The notes: generated by a model from the letters alone, not told the origin. DNA of 64,000 nt from Nymphaea colorata (GCF_008831285.2 NC_045141.1:10524106-10588105), one strand, 5' to 3'; counted from the first letter of the stretch, positions 11,481 through 25,080 are shown. Program-made: numbers and translations.

Positions 11481-13490
11481 AAGTGTTTCCTTCCTCTATG
11501 AAATATTAAATTGAGTTATAATTTGTGAGGTCTTCATATCGTTAAGGTGTATGTTGTCTCTTCTAGATGCCCTTTATGGGATAAGCTTGATAATAAATTA
11601 AATTCATTGTTGATGGTCAGACACAATCTCTTGAATTCTGCAATCCATGAATACATATATGGCCATGCGAATATATAAGACGCCATCAAGGACACTTAGA
11701 TTTTAGCATGAATAAAGCTTCTACTTCTCTCTCCCTCTGACTAAGTACCAAACCTTAAGAAATATGCAGTTTTTTCACCAATGTAACAACTTAGGAAATG
11801 TGCATCTTCTTATTATTTTCAATATCATAGCACGAAAAATGCTTTTTAGAAGAAGAGGATATGAGAAATGTGCATTTGAATGCTTAGTAGCTTAATTTGC
11901 GACAATGCTTTGCAAATAAGAAAACATAAATTAGCAACACACCCAAAGGTCATTTAACTATTTGAGGATAAACTTCTTCCATTCAAAATTTAAGGGATAT
12001 TTATTTGATTTATCAAATATATAGTATCCATGAACTCAATCCAATATTTTTTTTTGGAAAATTAGTTGACAATATGAATGCTTGATTTATCTCCAAAAGA
12101 TGTCTATTTTTTTGTACCTGGAAGCACATTTTGTTGGAAGAATCTTAACAATAGTCTACTGAAAAGCGTCATTTCTATTCTGAGAGTGTCAAATAGTTGA
12201 TTTATATAATAAGCTATATTGTTCTTCAAAAGGACTTTGATATTGGCGTTGAAGTATACTTTCACCATGGTGCAGAAATTCTTGACATGCATGAAGGTAT
12301 TGTCCTTCAAACGCATGAAATAAACTAGTAGTGGAGGCATGTGTAGGATTATGTGCGCAGTTGCCTACAGAGTCCCACCTCAAAGTTATTTTCTTCATTT
12401 ACATATTGTTGCCCCTTAAAAAACTAAAATCTCAGTACTACTACTCCTCAGCAGATTTTTCTGGCTCCACACCTGAAATGAACTCATGTTTACTTAGTAA
12501 AAATCATTAAGAAAAAAGAGGCATACTATTCAAACCACAGATAAACAATTGTGGTTGAACACCATATTTCAAATGAATGAAATTTAATAAGGGAAAAGTG
12601 CAAGGATCTCATTCTTGCATGCCAACAAATAGCACATGAATTAATAATAAAAATATAAATTTCGTCTTGACATCTTTAGAGCCTCGATAGACAAATTCCC
12701 TCAACTAAAGGTGCCATAATTTTATCCACATTAACTAAATCTTTAGCAATCAATGTCTTGCACTGATAATGAAGATCATATCAACAATTCATCATCTTTC
12801 TTTTGGTACGATTCTCTTGTCTAGAAATAAATATTAATAGGAAAAATATTGACAAGTTAAGGCATAGTAATCTTTATGATTGATTGGACATCAAAATTAA
12901 AATTAGACACAATATGCAACTCCTTACTAAGAAAGTTGTTATAGTTTAGCACACGTGATTCGTCCAACTTCATATATAGTTAATTAGCTGTTTCTAAATT
13001 ATGAGGCTTTTTCTATCATTGTTTCATATATTTATGTTTCTGAATTTAATAAATGCAACCAAATAAGTGAAGATTCCAAAGAAATAATTATTGCACAAAA
13101 ATAATGACACAATTGGTTAATGAACTCCAATATAGCAATAGCGTGTAAGTGATTTTTAAAATATGACAAAATCAGGAGTATTAGCACTTAACACCCCACA
13201 TGAAGTAGGAATTATCAAACTTCTTTGTATGATGACTTCTCATTCAAACTCTTCAATATGACTTTGCATTTATTAGGACATTGGATGGGTGAGAAAAATA
13301 GAACATGAGAATATGTTCAGATCCTTGTAAGTGTCTTGCGATCCAATCCAATGCCACATACTTTTCCCTTAGCATTTCTCTTAGTAACTTGACATAGTTG
13401 TGATACATTCTTTCATTAAAGATTGCTCTTTGTGCTATTTAGCTATGTTGGCACTTAACTTGGAGATCTCCTTGTTTCTTTTTCATAGAA
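11481..13490. other. AT-rich intergenic DNA, no gene seen
   Basis: No recognisable gene or intact repeat. The short open frames on the minus strand around 12104-12398 show no known domain. Confidence 0.45.
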
Positions 13491-13492
13491 CC

Positions 13493-13755
13493 TATTCCCT
13501 ATTATTTTACCACATCTTTTCATAACTATGCCATCCTTTTTGTGATAGATATAGGTTATTTTTTTGTTTGAATCTACTTTTATCATTGGCAGTGTGATCT
13601 TTCTCTATTATTGGTTGAACTATTTCCTATTTATGAAGTAAACTTGATTATTTGTTGATCTGAACTAATAGTTCATGGTGTATTTATGGATCATTTGCCT
13701 AACCTCCTATCTCATTATTGTGGCATTGATTGCAATAAATCAGCAGACTCATGTC
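13493..13755 (+). repeat. Direct repeat copy A flanking the LINE region
   Basis: Matches 19146-19410 in the same orientation. Shared blocks include CCTATTATTTT, CCACATC, CCATCCTTT, GAACTATTTCCTATT and TTGCCTAACCT, in the same order and similar spacing. The two copies are clearly diverged. Identity unknown; possibly LTRs of an old element or an independent dispersed repeat. Confidence 0.6.
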
Positions 13756-14659
13756 ATGCAATCAAGTGAGTGAGCACAAGCCAAAAAACTCCTATATATA
13801 TCAAGCGAATGAGGGCAATGGGCTGAATAAGAAATTTTTGCGAACCTCATGCAAGAGGTTATGCCTTTTACTTTTGTTAAGGAAAAGTCAATGAACAAAG
13901 AATGAAATGGAAAACAGAAAAATAACTAATCTTCCACAGTTGATCCATTCTTGGTGAAAAACAGGAAACAAAAAGCAACATCTTTAGAGGGCCATTCATT
14001 GTGGATCATTAGAGCAGGAAAAAAATATACTGATATCAGGAAATTCATTTGGAAAATTTCTATGACCTTCAAGGTAGCTAAGGAGCCATGGATTCCAATT
14101 CTTGATGTTTGAGATGAGATAAATCCGTTTGATGGATATCTCTGCATTCTATTCAATATTTGATTAAGAAGGATTGTGTTGGAATGAAATCTGCTTTCAG
14201 GTGTCTTTTCAATAGGAGACAAGAAAATCTCCTTGCCTTTGTCGTTTCTCATGCCAAAGATAGTTAATTGACTACCATATGAACTGCATGATAAAATCTA
14301 AGTGCATATTTCGTGCTCTTCACATTTTGTCTAGTCACTAGGGACAAACCCCTACTTGAGCCATATCCTGCATTCCATTAGGTCTTCAGTATTAGCCTTT
14401 AGGAGAAACAAATGGTTCTCCACATGCCTTCCTCAAATTCCTTTTTTCTCTTCAGCAATGTTCTCATCTTTGTCTTTCAACATACGTAAATTTCTGATCA
14501 TCCAGATGCTCCATATAACTTGTTGGAAAGTCATCTTCCAACATTAATTTATTTAGCCCCCCTTTTTTGAAGTTAGATGTAAACCACCATCTCATTTCTT
14601 TAATCACTTCTTTGCAAGGGCTTCTTCTTCAATTTTTTTTGGAGATCATTTTCCACATG

Positions 14660-15300
14660 TTTGCAGCCAACAACAGGTAATTAGAACATGGAAAGCATAT
14701 TCTTTTCTATTCTCACAAATGAAGCATATGTTAGCCATCTCAATTCCTCTGCTTTGCAGTTGATCAAGGGTGGGGAGTCTATTGTTGATAGCAACATAGA
14801 CAAACCATCTAGAACTAGGGTGACAATCCTTCCACTAAATAAGTTTTTTCCATTCCTTAGGATTGAAGGAAGTATGTACAATCTTATTGAAGTCGGAAAA
14901 TTTGAGATAGGATGCTTCATTATTACCTAATCAAGAGCACATTGGGTTTATTTGCACACATAGGCATATGAGTCATCGTTCTTGAATTCATCTTTTAAAA
15001 TGTAATAGAGTAGAGGACGCAGACCATTGAATAATTTTATCAATTCTCATGAATTCCTCTGAAGTTAATTGCAAGTATAGGTAGGAGGATGGCCAGTGAT
15101 CGTGCCAAAACTTTATTTTATGAGAGCCAATTGACCAACAGATTTTTTCTTTGATTAGGTTTCATGTCCATAGGATGCTCATTAGAAACCAAGAAAGACA
15201 TCTCCTTCAACCAATTGTCCATAGACTGCAACAATGGAGATACTTTTTGTTAATGAACTAAGATTAAAAAATTTCAATCGTTAGCCCAGCTAATTGGAAG
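14660..15300 (-). pseudogene. LINE zf-RVT zinc-binding region and preceding linker
   Basis: Encodes WSIGSHKIKFWHDHWPSS and, after frame changes, NNRLPTLDQLQSRGIEM followed by a Cys-x2-Cys pair (CFIC) and a His, the usual zf-RVT arrangement of plant LINEs. A stop codon lies just ahead of the conserved WKD segment. Confidence 0.75.
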
Positions 15301-15599
15301 GGGCTTTAGCTTAAGACTTGTTTGATGCATTAGCTCCCCAAAGAAATATGAACACAGCTAAGCTTTCTCCCCACCACCTTCGGAAGCTGAAATATGTTGC
15401 ACCAAAATCTAATGGTTTGCAAAACAACGTACTTAAGTAAGCATAGGCTCCCAACGTAGGAAAGCAAGTTCGCTTTCTAATTGGCAAGGTTTCTTTCAAC
15501 TTTGATCATAATGTTTGCACACCATTCAAGCTTAAGATTCCCATGAAAGAGGGGGAGACCTAAATACTTGATAGGAAGGCTATCAATTTTTCGTCCTAA

Positions 15600-16560
15600 A
15601 ATTGCAGAGATACAATAAGCAATATTCTAATTAATGTGGAAGAAAATTATTGAAGATTTGGTTTGGCTGAATTCAAGACCAGATGAAAGTTGAAGGTTTG
15701 ATAGGATAGACTTAAAATGAATGATGGACTGAACCTTAGCTTTGCAAAAAACTACAATGTCATCAGCGAAAACTAATAAGCCTGAAACTTTTCCCTCTAA
15801 ACAACATTCTTGGAACATTTATCTTTCTATGGCCCACTAGATTATCAATCTTTCTTGCAGAAATTTCCATTGCAGTGATAAACAAATATGGTGACATGGG
15901 ATCACCTTGTCTTATACCTCTTGTCATATCAAAACACTGGCCACAATCACCATTCACAATGGTAGAAACTGATGCAGTTGAAATGTAAATCATAATTTGA
16001 TTAACCCAATTTCTTGAGGATCCAAAGTAGAGCAGAGAATTTCTAAGGAAATCCCAATTGACCTTGCCATATGCTTTTATGATGTCAAGTTTTAGATTGA
16101 CTCTACCTTGATTACTGTTGTCTAAAGAGTCGATGATCTCATGGGTTGTTATAGCATTAGCTTGCAAGCTGTGCCTTAGCAGAAAAGTCACTTGTTCTTT
16201 CCCTAAAATTATTCTCAATGGCATTTTCAAGTGTTCCACAAGCAGTTTAGAGACAATCTTATAAAAAAATTGCATAATGTGATTAGGCAATATTGTTGAA
16301 TATTTTTGACATATAGACATTTTAGAATCAGAACAACATTGGTCCAGTTGACCTTATTAACCAATTTTTTATTGCGAATAAAATTTTCTATCATGTTAAA
16401 GATGCCTCTACCAATTACATCCTAATGGTCCTAGTAAAATGAGCTAAGGAAGTCATCAGGTCCTGACACACTGTCCTACTAAGGCTTAAAATGACTTTTG
16501 TTACCTTTTCAATGGTGACTACTTTCATTAAATTGTGGTTCTCCACTTTTGATATAAATT
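15600..16560 (-). pseudogene. LINE reverse transcriptase remnant
   Basis: Contains DIIKAYGKVNW (the catalytic Asp of the SKAYDKVNW motif region), RGIRQGDPMSPYLF and, one frame over, FADDIVVFCKA with the paired catalytic aspartates. The finger region upstream is recognisable as VIGRGIFNMIENF and KKLVNKVNW. At least two frame breaks separate these parts. Confidence 0.8.
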
Positions 16561-17199
16561 CACATTCTTTAATATTCTGAAGCAGTTCGCCTGAACCTTA
16601 AAAAACTCCAAGCAATTCCTTAAAAAAAATTGTTACAAACTTCTCTAATGTCGTCAGCCCTCTTGCTGAAGTTGCTATTACTTTCAAGGCCATTAATTGT
16701 GTTTTTTTCATCTCTCTCCCTCATGCAATAGCTTGGAAAAATGCTACATTTCTGTTGCCTGCTTCCATCCACTTGATTCTAGCCTTTTGGCGCTAGATTT
16801 GTTCTTCCTCATCTAAAGTTGAATTATATTCAATTCTCAAGAAATGTTCTAGCTCTATAGTAGAAGAATCTCCTTTGTCCATGTGAACTTGAAGAGCCTC
16901 AAGTTGTGACTTTAGTTGCTTAATTCTATCTGAAACATTCTCAAAACATAATATGTTCCATCTAGAAAGAGAAAACCTTGTCTTTTCCAGTTTGGACAGA
17001 ACTTTAATCGGCAGTCAACCTCTAAGATAACGAGACCAGACTTCTTGAATAGCGTATCTATAGCCTTGGAGTTTACTCCAGCAAGAAAAATATCTAAAAG
17101 AATGAGATCTGAAACTAGAGATGTGATTTCTTCTCACTGAAACAAGTAAGGCATTTTGATTAGAAATAGAATGAGGAAGCATTGACAAAAAACTTTTCG

Positions 17200-17797
17200 A
17201 ACCTGCAATTTTTTCTAAAAAATTGTTAACAAACACCAATCAATGCGACATAGAATCAAGTTCTGTCCTTCATGATTATTCGACCAGGTATATTTCATTG
17301 CCATATCTTCCACATGCTCAAGACAACAATCATAAAGAAATTTAATGAAAATCTTGCAAGATGATTTGTTAAGCTTTCTTCCAGTGTTATCATTTGAATT
17401 TCTCAAGGAATTAAAATCTCCAAGAAGAATGAGAGGCTTATTCACATTGAAGAGCATAGCAGTTAGGTCTTCAAATGCAGCTTTCCTTAAGAAAGGGTCT
17501 ATTGGTAAATAAATATCACAAACAAATGCTTGCACACCCTCTTCCTAAAAAATCCAGCAATGGTCAATTACAGTCACATATGCTTTAACACAGCTAGGAT
17601 CCCAGCAACCTAAAAGACGAGCTTATCTTGGGCAAAAGAACAATTAAAAATAATTGGGTACCTGGAACATTCTCTTTTCCAAGGAGCAACCCGCTTCTTA
17701 GATAGCATGGATTCTAAAATGAAGTTATGACCAACTTTAGCACCATCCGAACCAACTTTCTAACTAGACCTTGGAGATTCCATGATAGCAGCTTCAT
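17200..17797 (-). pseudogene. LINE AP-endonuclease remnant
   Basis: Starts MKLLSWNLQGLVRK, the usual beginning of the plant LINE endonuclease. It continues in another frame to VCDIYLPIDPFLRKAAFEDL, then LILLGDFNSL (the GDFN active-site motif) and KYTWSNNHEG. The frame is broken between these parts. Confidence 0.75.
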
Positions 17798-19145
17798 TGG
17801 GAGGCTCGACATTTCATTCGTTCCAATTTGAACAGCCCCTTCGACAGGGTTGTCATCAGCTTGAACATCATTTCTCAATCATTTTCTACCAATAGGATCT
17901 TCTTTGTCAATGGATGCAGAAGACCTGTTGCTAACATCCTCCAATAGATGCTTCCCCTTTCTTCCTCTGCTAGCTCTTACCCTGCTACGGTATAAATTAG
18001 AAGTCAATACATATGTGTTCTCGTCGGTATCATTCTTGACTGAGAGCTGATTACCAGGCATTGAGTTGGCTAATTGGTGAGACCTTAGTATAGGACGTGA
18101 AGCTTGACAATGAAATCTTAAGAGGAAAATTTTCTTCCTCTTGCTCCATCAAATTCTAGTCCTCAGAAGAAAAAAGGATTTTCACCTTGAGTTTTCACCG
18201 TCTCAGGTGAGGAATTGGATTTGGAAGGTGAAGCCCGATGATCCTTCATCAATTTATGCTCCTTTGTAAAAGAAGTACCTGCAACAACTCTCAATATATC
18301 ATTCTCTTCATGCATTACATCATTCTTTTCCAAATCTCCTGAAGGGTTTGAGGGACCTTCGTTGGCCAAAACATTAAATCGATTACTCATATTTGTCGAA
18401 GAGATTTTGGATGTTTAAGTTCCTTTTGCTTCCTTTGCAGGGGTGAAAGAATTTTTGGCTGCTTCAAATCTACATTCGTTGGCTAGGGTCTTTTTTTTTC
18501 TGGGTATTGCTCTGGTGCATGAGAATTAACCTCACAATTTCTATAAAATCGAACACCCTTATATACAGTCAATTGTTAAATGATTTTCTTGTTTCCAATA
18601 AGGATTTCAATTTCTAATGAAGCTCTGTTTTGATTGGAATATAATTCTAGCGAAAGAGTGTCTGGAAACATCTCTTATTGGTCCATCACTGCAAGAAAGT
18701 TGCCTTTAAGGAATAAGCAACTCCTTGAAAGATTCTCCAATTTTAGTAAATAGGATTTAGCCCAAGGAAGCAAATCCACAGAGGTGTTTTCAATTTTGGA
18801 TCAATATAGTGCTCTGATTATGGCACCCATTTACATGTTGGATAAGCTAGAAAGAAGGGAAGGAGAAACCTATTGAATGTCTGTGTAGGTGCCCTAATAG
18901 AGGTCTTGTTCTTAGTAGGTACGTCCAATAGCGAGTTCATGTAGTTGTGTACTACACATTCTTTAGTTGAAAGCCTCTTTGTCTTATTTAGTTAGTTGTC
19001 ACGCACTAATTAGGGATTTTTATTATTTATATACTGAGGATCGACTAAAATTGAGTGGACGGTTACAAACACTAAGGTACACAAAAGACTAGTAATGGAG
19101 ATAATGTAATGTAACCAAATAGATATTTTTATATTTCTAATTAAG

Positions 19146-19410
19146 GAACCCAGCCTTCCTATTATTTTCCCACATCCTTTTCTAAGTATGACCATCCTTT
19201 CTGCATTAGGAGTAGGTTAAATTTTTCTATTGAATCTGTCTTTACCAGAAGTCATATGATTTCTCTCAGTTCATTGTCGAACTATTTCCTATTCTGCGGG
19301 GGAATGTCGATCTATCTCCTCAACTGGAATCAATAATTTTTAGTATGTTTATGATCTTTTGCCTAACCTACTCTCGTTACTGTGTGATAGATATAGCACT
19401 AATCGACAGA
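19146..19410 (+). repeat. Direct repeat copy B flanking the LINE region
   Basis: Partner of 13493-13755 in the same orientation; see shared blocks there. About 5.4 kb separates the two copies and the LINE lies between them. Confidence 0.6.
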
Positions 19411-21020
19411 AACTTAGGTGACTTGAGAACTTGGCATCTTAGGTTCCACGATTGTAAGACTGTTTCTAGAACATAACTGAATTTTCTCATTTCTCATGTA
19501 ACAATTTAAAAAATTTCAGGATCTTGTTAGTTGGGAGGTGGCAATCAAACTCGTCCCACCTCCAACAATCTCTAAAATATAACAATCATGTATTTGTTTT
19601 CCCTTGATCTACTTTGATCTAAGATCCTCAAGATTTGAGATCTATAACTCTAAGTTCAGATCCCTACATCAGAATAATTCAACCGTTTTAGTCTCCATGC
19701 ATGTCAGAAGTCAGTGCACCATCACAAGGTGGTTCAATGACATCCGTGGGATAGTCACATACACAAAATTTTCCTTTACCACTAAGAAATATATTGGACT
19801 GAACTATGCCAAACAATTCAAGGTTAATGTGCTGGGGAGGGTTAGTGGAAGAGGGGCAATTAAGCTGAGATTGTTAGTACTGTCCTCCTACAAGACTGTC
19901 ATCTTTACATGTGAAGGTGATAGAAATTAAGAGACTTAATGGAAAGGAGGGATGAATAAAAGGAGCACAAATATAAAGTGCAAATACAGGCCAGCGCCTA
20001 CGAATTAAGAGGCTCAGTTCATGTACTGCACTACTATCATTAACCATAATAAATATTGGCACCATGACAACAAATAAAAACCTATGGATGTGCTTGGCTA
20101 CAAAGATTAGCTGCCCTAAATAGAATTCCGCTAAACTAGTAAACTAACATTAACTTGATTAAGGACACTAAAAGAGCAGATCCATTAGGTGCTAATAGAA
20201 TGGTGATAATTATGGGCATAAACCAATTATAAGCCTGCCACACCTACCAACAGGCTTTATGAACAATTGGTCTTTACACCGGGAGAGAGAGAGATATGAT
20301 TTTCTTGTAGTGATCGAGGTAAATAAATATTTGCTTATAGGGTAGACATCATAGCTTATATATGTTACTTCACTGTCCCATGCTTAACCACAATTACCTA
20401 GCGGTTGTAATAGAGTACATATTTGAGATATACATTTGTAATTAAGTTAGCATGCATTCCCATAAGGAATGGTGGAAGGGAAAAATTTACAGACAAGATC
20501 CCATTTTTTCCTTAATTTTTACAATTCATGTCTAACATTTGTTATTTATGTTTTGCTACTTGAGCTGAGAACATACTTCTCAAAGAGCCCCCCAAAGTTA
20601 GCCGTCAGCTAAAAAATTTTAAGCAATGATCAAAATTAGGATACTCCCCTTATTTACCTTCCCCTACTCTCTCTATCTCTTTTTCACACGCATACACATA
20701 TATTATTGGATGTTTCTGTAAGCAAGAGAAATACTATTTTTTCATAATTTATTGTTCGACCAATCTTATAGAAATGATTTACATACATTAAGGGAATGTT
20801 AATTAATATAAGTATCATTATATAAAACAAGTTTTAGACTATATAATGCTAGCATAAGTGCGAGTGTCATTAAAACATCATCCGCCCAGGCCTTTTAGAC
20901 TTATAAATTGATAGTATTAGATTTTAGAGGCATTTTCTAACACATTATTTGTATTAAACCAATTATCGGCTATAGTTTTCAGACACTATGGGAATAGTAT
21001 ATATATAGAGCACCTTCAAT
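19411..21020. other. AT-rich intergenic DNA, no gene seen
   Basis: An open frame of about 108 codons at 19604-19930 begins at a non-ATG codon and shows no known domain. No repeats with clear boundaries were seen. Confidence 0.45.
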
Positions 21021-21228
21021 TGTTGATGGAAAAGGGACAGTTTCAGCTTGATCTTTTCCAGATTGGCGGTTGAGAAAAAACCCATGAAAAGAATGAGTAA
21101 ATTAATACTAAATAATAAAAATATCTCACCACCTTTTTCATCTTGCTTTTCTTTCCAATCACTGAATTAGAAAAGAAAAGGCCAAGGGTTCAGATTGTTC
21201 CATTTAACATCTAATTGTCTAGCTAACA

Positions 21229-21306
<78 letters not shown>

Positions 21307-21573
21307 AAGAAAGAAAAAAACAAATTGGCAGGTGGTAGATACTTAAATGTTAAATGGATAAGGAAAAATTTCAGCCTTTGATCTTTTCTTGATAGGAAAA
21401 CAAGAAGAAAAAGTCTGATAAGGTATTTTCATCATTTAATATTAGTTTATATCTTTTTGTTTATGTTTTTCTCTCAAGTGTTCACCTAAAATGATCAATG
21501 GTTGACATTATTCATTGTCCATTTAACATCTAAGTGTCTAACATCTATTGGTTTTTTTTCTCTCTCAATCTTG

Positions 21574-21635
<62 letters not shown>

Positions 21636-21660
21636 TCATGAATTGTATCATTACCTTCTA
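21020..21660. repeat. Microsatellite-rich dispersed repeat pair
   Basis: Two related segments (about 21020-21235 and 21345-21545) share TTTCAGC followed by TTGATCTTTTC, and CATTTAACATCTAA with GTCTA. They are separated by a (TA)n(GA)n tract at 21231-21306 and followed by (CA)n(TA)n at 21574-21631. The part around ATTTAATATTAGTTT occurs in opposite orientation in the two copies, suggesting a fold-back miniature element. Related sequence is seen near 25196-25290 and 40028-40075. Confidence 0.5.
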
Positions 21661-21888
21661 GCCATTACATTGGAAAGATAGATATGTGGTTGAGGTTGAA
21701 ATACCTTTAGTTTAAAAAAAAAAAATCTTCCCTTTCTTTTTTAAGGGTATTCTCATTGATTCCAGCTGGTAGTACCTTATCTATTGACTTCCATTTTCCT
21801 AAAGTATTTCAACCAAACATTTCACCTTTATATCATGGGTTCATGAAGAATGACCAATCTTTTAAAATAAATACTGTCATATAGTTGT

Positions 21889-21920
<32 letters not shown>

Positions 21921-22400
21921 CCATTAGGTCGGGGTAAAAACCAGATGGCTTAACTGTGGTAATTAAAGTGTTTTTCTTGCAACCTAACATTATTGGTATG
22001 AAGTTAACAATGGGTTGATAGTTTATTAAGTTGATTTTTTATTTTAGTTTAATGGTGCTTCTATAATAAGAAAAAAACGAACAGCTCCCATAACATCAAC
22101 ATTTTTATAGCCAAAAAGTCCTCGTTTTTCATAAAAAATGACTTGAATCAAGGTATGTTTTATATTAAAATAGTTTTTATAAATACATTAGGATGTTTAT
22201 ATCTTGTTTCAAATAATTTTTTAATAAAAATATAAGGTCCGGTTTTTATCCCTGACCTAATAATTGTGGATTTAGCAATTATAATGATGGCAACTATGCC
22301 AATCAGTCTATTGGATAAAAAAAAAATGTGACAAAGATGTCTTCAAAAAAAGAATGTAATCCTGTAGGTAGGTAACTTTATAAAGGGTTAAGGTTTAAAA

Positions 22401-22595
22401 CAGGGGAAGAGCCAAGGAGGGAGGGGCCAGTAGGGCCCTAGCTTCCTCTCAAAATTTTTTGTTTAATTTGCAATTATATTTTAGAAACTTTTATTTATCC
22501 TATATAAAAATTTTGAAAAACGATATTTCGACCCTATCAAAAATTTGAAACTATAATTCGGCCCTTGTTATGAAAAATTTCTGGTTTTACTCATA
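22401..22595 (+). mobile_element. hAT-type miniature element
   Basis: Begins CAGGGGAAGAGCCAAGG and has a GGGCC-rich head, then the AT-rich body TATATAAAAATTTTGAAA, GATATTTCG and ATGAAAAATTTCTGG shared with 36457-36640. Flanks GTTTAAAA (22393-22400) and GTTAAAAA (22596-22603) form a one-mismatch 8-bp target duplication, as expected for hAT elements. Too short to encode a transposase. Confidence 0.65.
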
Positions 22596-22603
22596 GTTAA
22601 AAA

Positions 22604-23739
22604 CACTTGAATTTTTTTTTTTTTCCCACACGTGTCTCAAGCGAAAAATCAGCTGAGATAGTTAACACCATCAAATAGTTGAAATAATAAAAGGACTCTA
22701 TATCTATATCAAAAGAGAGTCCAAGAGTTCAGTTGCTTATATATTATTTTAACATGTACCCAATTGAAAACACTCCAGCCATTTATGGGAGGAGGGAGAA
22801 CAAATGGAAGCGTACAACGCGTAAGACAAAGGGCATGAAGCGCAAACTGTCAATTCATAAGTGCATCTGTTCTCTTGCAAACAACTGGACAAGGTAAAGT
22901 ATTCCAAAAGGGAGAAAAAAAAGAAGAAAGAACCCAATGTTCTTGGTAATTTAGACCTATTCACACATCCAAATTAAAACAAACTACCGGCGCCATGTGA
23001 TGCATAACTAATGAAAACATGCCAACTAGTTTTTATATATTCATTAACTCCAGGAGTTTTTGTATAATTGAACTTTTGGGCCCAGTCCGTGACCCCAATA
23101 TAGGTAGTTCGCATTCAGGAAAATGCATAAAGGAGGGAGGGCCTGACAAGCTTCGACTCTCTTCTTAAGATAAAGATAGGATAGGATGAAATATCATTAC
23201 CTAATTAAAACATGTGGCTCAGCTCACACAAATGGTAAAGGTGGAAAAATTTTTAGACGTTTCCTCATGTCGGCCCGAAATAGCCACCTAATGCTGCCGA
23301 GAACTGCATTAAATAATTTCCAAGTGTTGTAAAGGATGCCAATGTTAATAATTTACCAAATACGAAAGACATCTGTCTCGTAGTTCAACTTCACTATTTC
23401 GAGGCTCTGCTGAAATGAAACATGTCCACTCCTTTCGATCAAACTCAATAGTATGTTTTGTGAACATCTCATCTGATGTGATTTTTGATGGACCTCCAAT
23501 GGTGACAGTGCTTATGAATTTTCCCTTTTTTCTTTTCTACTCCCTCACCGTCTAAATGCTTGAGAGAAAAAAAAAAGATATTTGAATAACATTAAATGGT
23601 GAGATCATGATGATTAAACACTTTAGACATTTTGCCCTGCTTGCTGTTTCTATTTAACTCAAAAGGATGGGTATATTAAAAAGTAGATCGTTGAACCCCA
23701 TGTTTGAGGAAAACTTTTGAAGTGTTTCCAAGTATTCAC
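22604..23739. other. AT-rich intergenic DNA, no gene seen
   Basis: A weak tRNA-derived SINE-like start (TGGCTCAGCTCACACAAATGG) occurs at about 23216. No gene recognised. Confidence 0.4.
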
Positions 23740-23953
23740 CTTGTGGTCAGGAGCGGAGCTAAGATTTTTTTGTTTTTGTTGTAAGAGTCAAAATCTATAG
23801 TTTCAAAATTTTAACAAAAACTGAAACAAAATTTTTCAAATATTTTTATATATATTGAACTAAAAATTTTTAGATTTACAAATAAATTTTTAAAGTTTTT
23901 TAAATCTGAAGGGGGCCTGTGGGCCCCCTCTTCCCTCTGCCCCTACTTGTGGT
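23740..23953 (+). mobile_element. hAT-type miniature element with perfect 8-bp target duplication
   Basis: Element 23748-23945 starts CAGGAGCGGAGCTAAG and ends with the complement of TAGGGGCAGAGG, giving imperfect terminal inverted repeats. It is flanked by identical 8-bp repeats CTTGTGGT (23740-23747 and 23946-23953). The interior is AT-rich with a GGGGGCCTGTGGGCCCCC palindrome near the right end. The 8-bp duplication and CAGGGGCGGAG-type ends are diagnostic of the hAT superfamily. Confidence 0.85.
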
Positions 23954-25080
23954 TGATCGTTACTATGTTTTTTAGGTCTTTCAATGCACTCAAACGGTTA
24001 GTCAACAAACATATAAACATCTTTCCGATGGATATATACATGTGCCGGATGCACTTTCCCCGTAGCACACACAGTTGTTAGACATGTAAGTGCCCATTCA
24101 GATATGAAAACCTGTGAATCAGTATCATTCTAGAAAATTTTTCTACCACTAACTTTAACTTGTGCTCCGTTTTTGTAACATAAGAAGTTGACACTTGTAA
24201 AGAAGACTTGTAAAGAAAACTCGGAGCCTATAAACCCTAATTCCTCTCTTGTGCCAACCCTCAGAAAATAACACCTCCAATATTAATTTTCACATGTTCC
24301 AAGCTGCAACTACAACTGGCAGGAACATGACTATGACTACGGTCATGAGTTTGGCCGGCCATCATGAGCGGCTACCTCACTCTTGACTTGTTGCTCCAAT
24401 TTGATTCCGTTCACGGGTTGCCGGTAAACCGCAGTTGGGACAAAACTTCCGTTACCAAAGCTAAAGCAGTCCGTCCTTCATTCTCTCCTTTTGGCACCAA
24501 TATGCCACATGAGTTCAAACTTTGTTGCGTCTATTTAATGAGCCAACTTTTGTCTGATTTGATTTTCAGCAAGTAAAATATAAAGTCAGCATGTCATGTT
24601 GCTTTCTTGTGTCCCAATTCGACGAAGCCTGCCTTTCGTTTTATCTTTTGCTCTTTCTCTCTATATATACATGCATCCGTTTGTAGAAAATTTTAAGAGC
24701 TTATTTGGATAAAATATATTTCCAACATTCAATATAGGGTGTCCTTTTTTCAAGGCAGCCTTCAAATTAGTAACAAAGTAATTAATTGCGATTTTGCCTT
24801 GAACTGTCATAAGGAAAACTAGTTAAGAAAATTAATGCACTTAACGTCATTATAGACACACCCCTAACTAATTTATGTATAATATAAAGCAGTGTATTAA
24901 TTTAGATACGGTATTTAAATATGCATTAATGACGTGATGTTTGGTTCGACCGGCTGATCCAAAACAATGATGATATGAGATAATTCAACTCCTATTGCCA
25001 AGGGTGTTTAACTGGTGTTTTCTTTTGTAATAGATGAACATGTTTTATGTATCAATGTTAAACATTGTTAAATATATCCC
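23954..25080. other. AT-rich intergenic DNA, no gene seen
   Basis: No supported feature. A short open frame at 24364-24576 on the plus strand shows no known domain. Confidence 0.45.

Larger units (their letters stand above)
14280..18400 (-). mobile_element. Decayed L1-type LINE (non-LTR retrotransposon)
   Basis: Reading right to left on the minus strand: a nucleic-acid-binding ORF end with MSNRFNVLANEG (18390), an AP-type endonuclease start MKLLSWNLQGL (17797) with LILLGDFNSLRNSN, a reverse transcriptase with LKLDIIKAYGKVNWDFL, RGIRQGDPMSPYLF and FADDIVVF (about 16560-15630), the conserved ICWSIGSHKIKFWHDHW segment (about 15120), and a zf-RVT zinc motif with RLPTLDQLQSRGI and CFICENRKEYAFHVLI (about 14830-14690). 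The order is that of plant L1 elements. Many stops and frameshifts show it is dead. The 3' end and poly(A) tail could not be fixed. Confidence 0.85.

Noticed and set aside
19604-19930. 108-codon open frame
   Set aside because: Starts at a non-ATG codon and has no recognisable motif.
21231-21306. (TA)n(GA)n tract as a regulatory GAGA element
   Set aside because: Simple microsatellite far from any supported gene.
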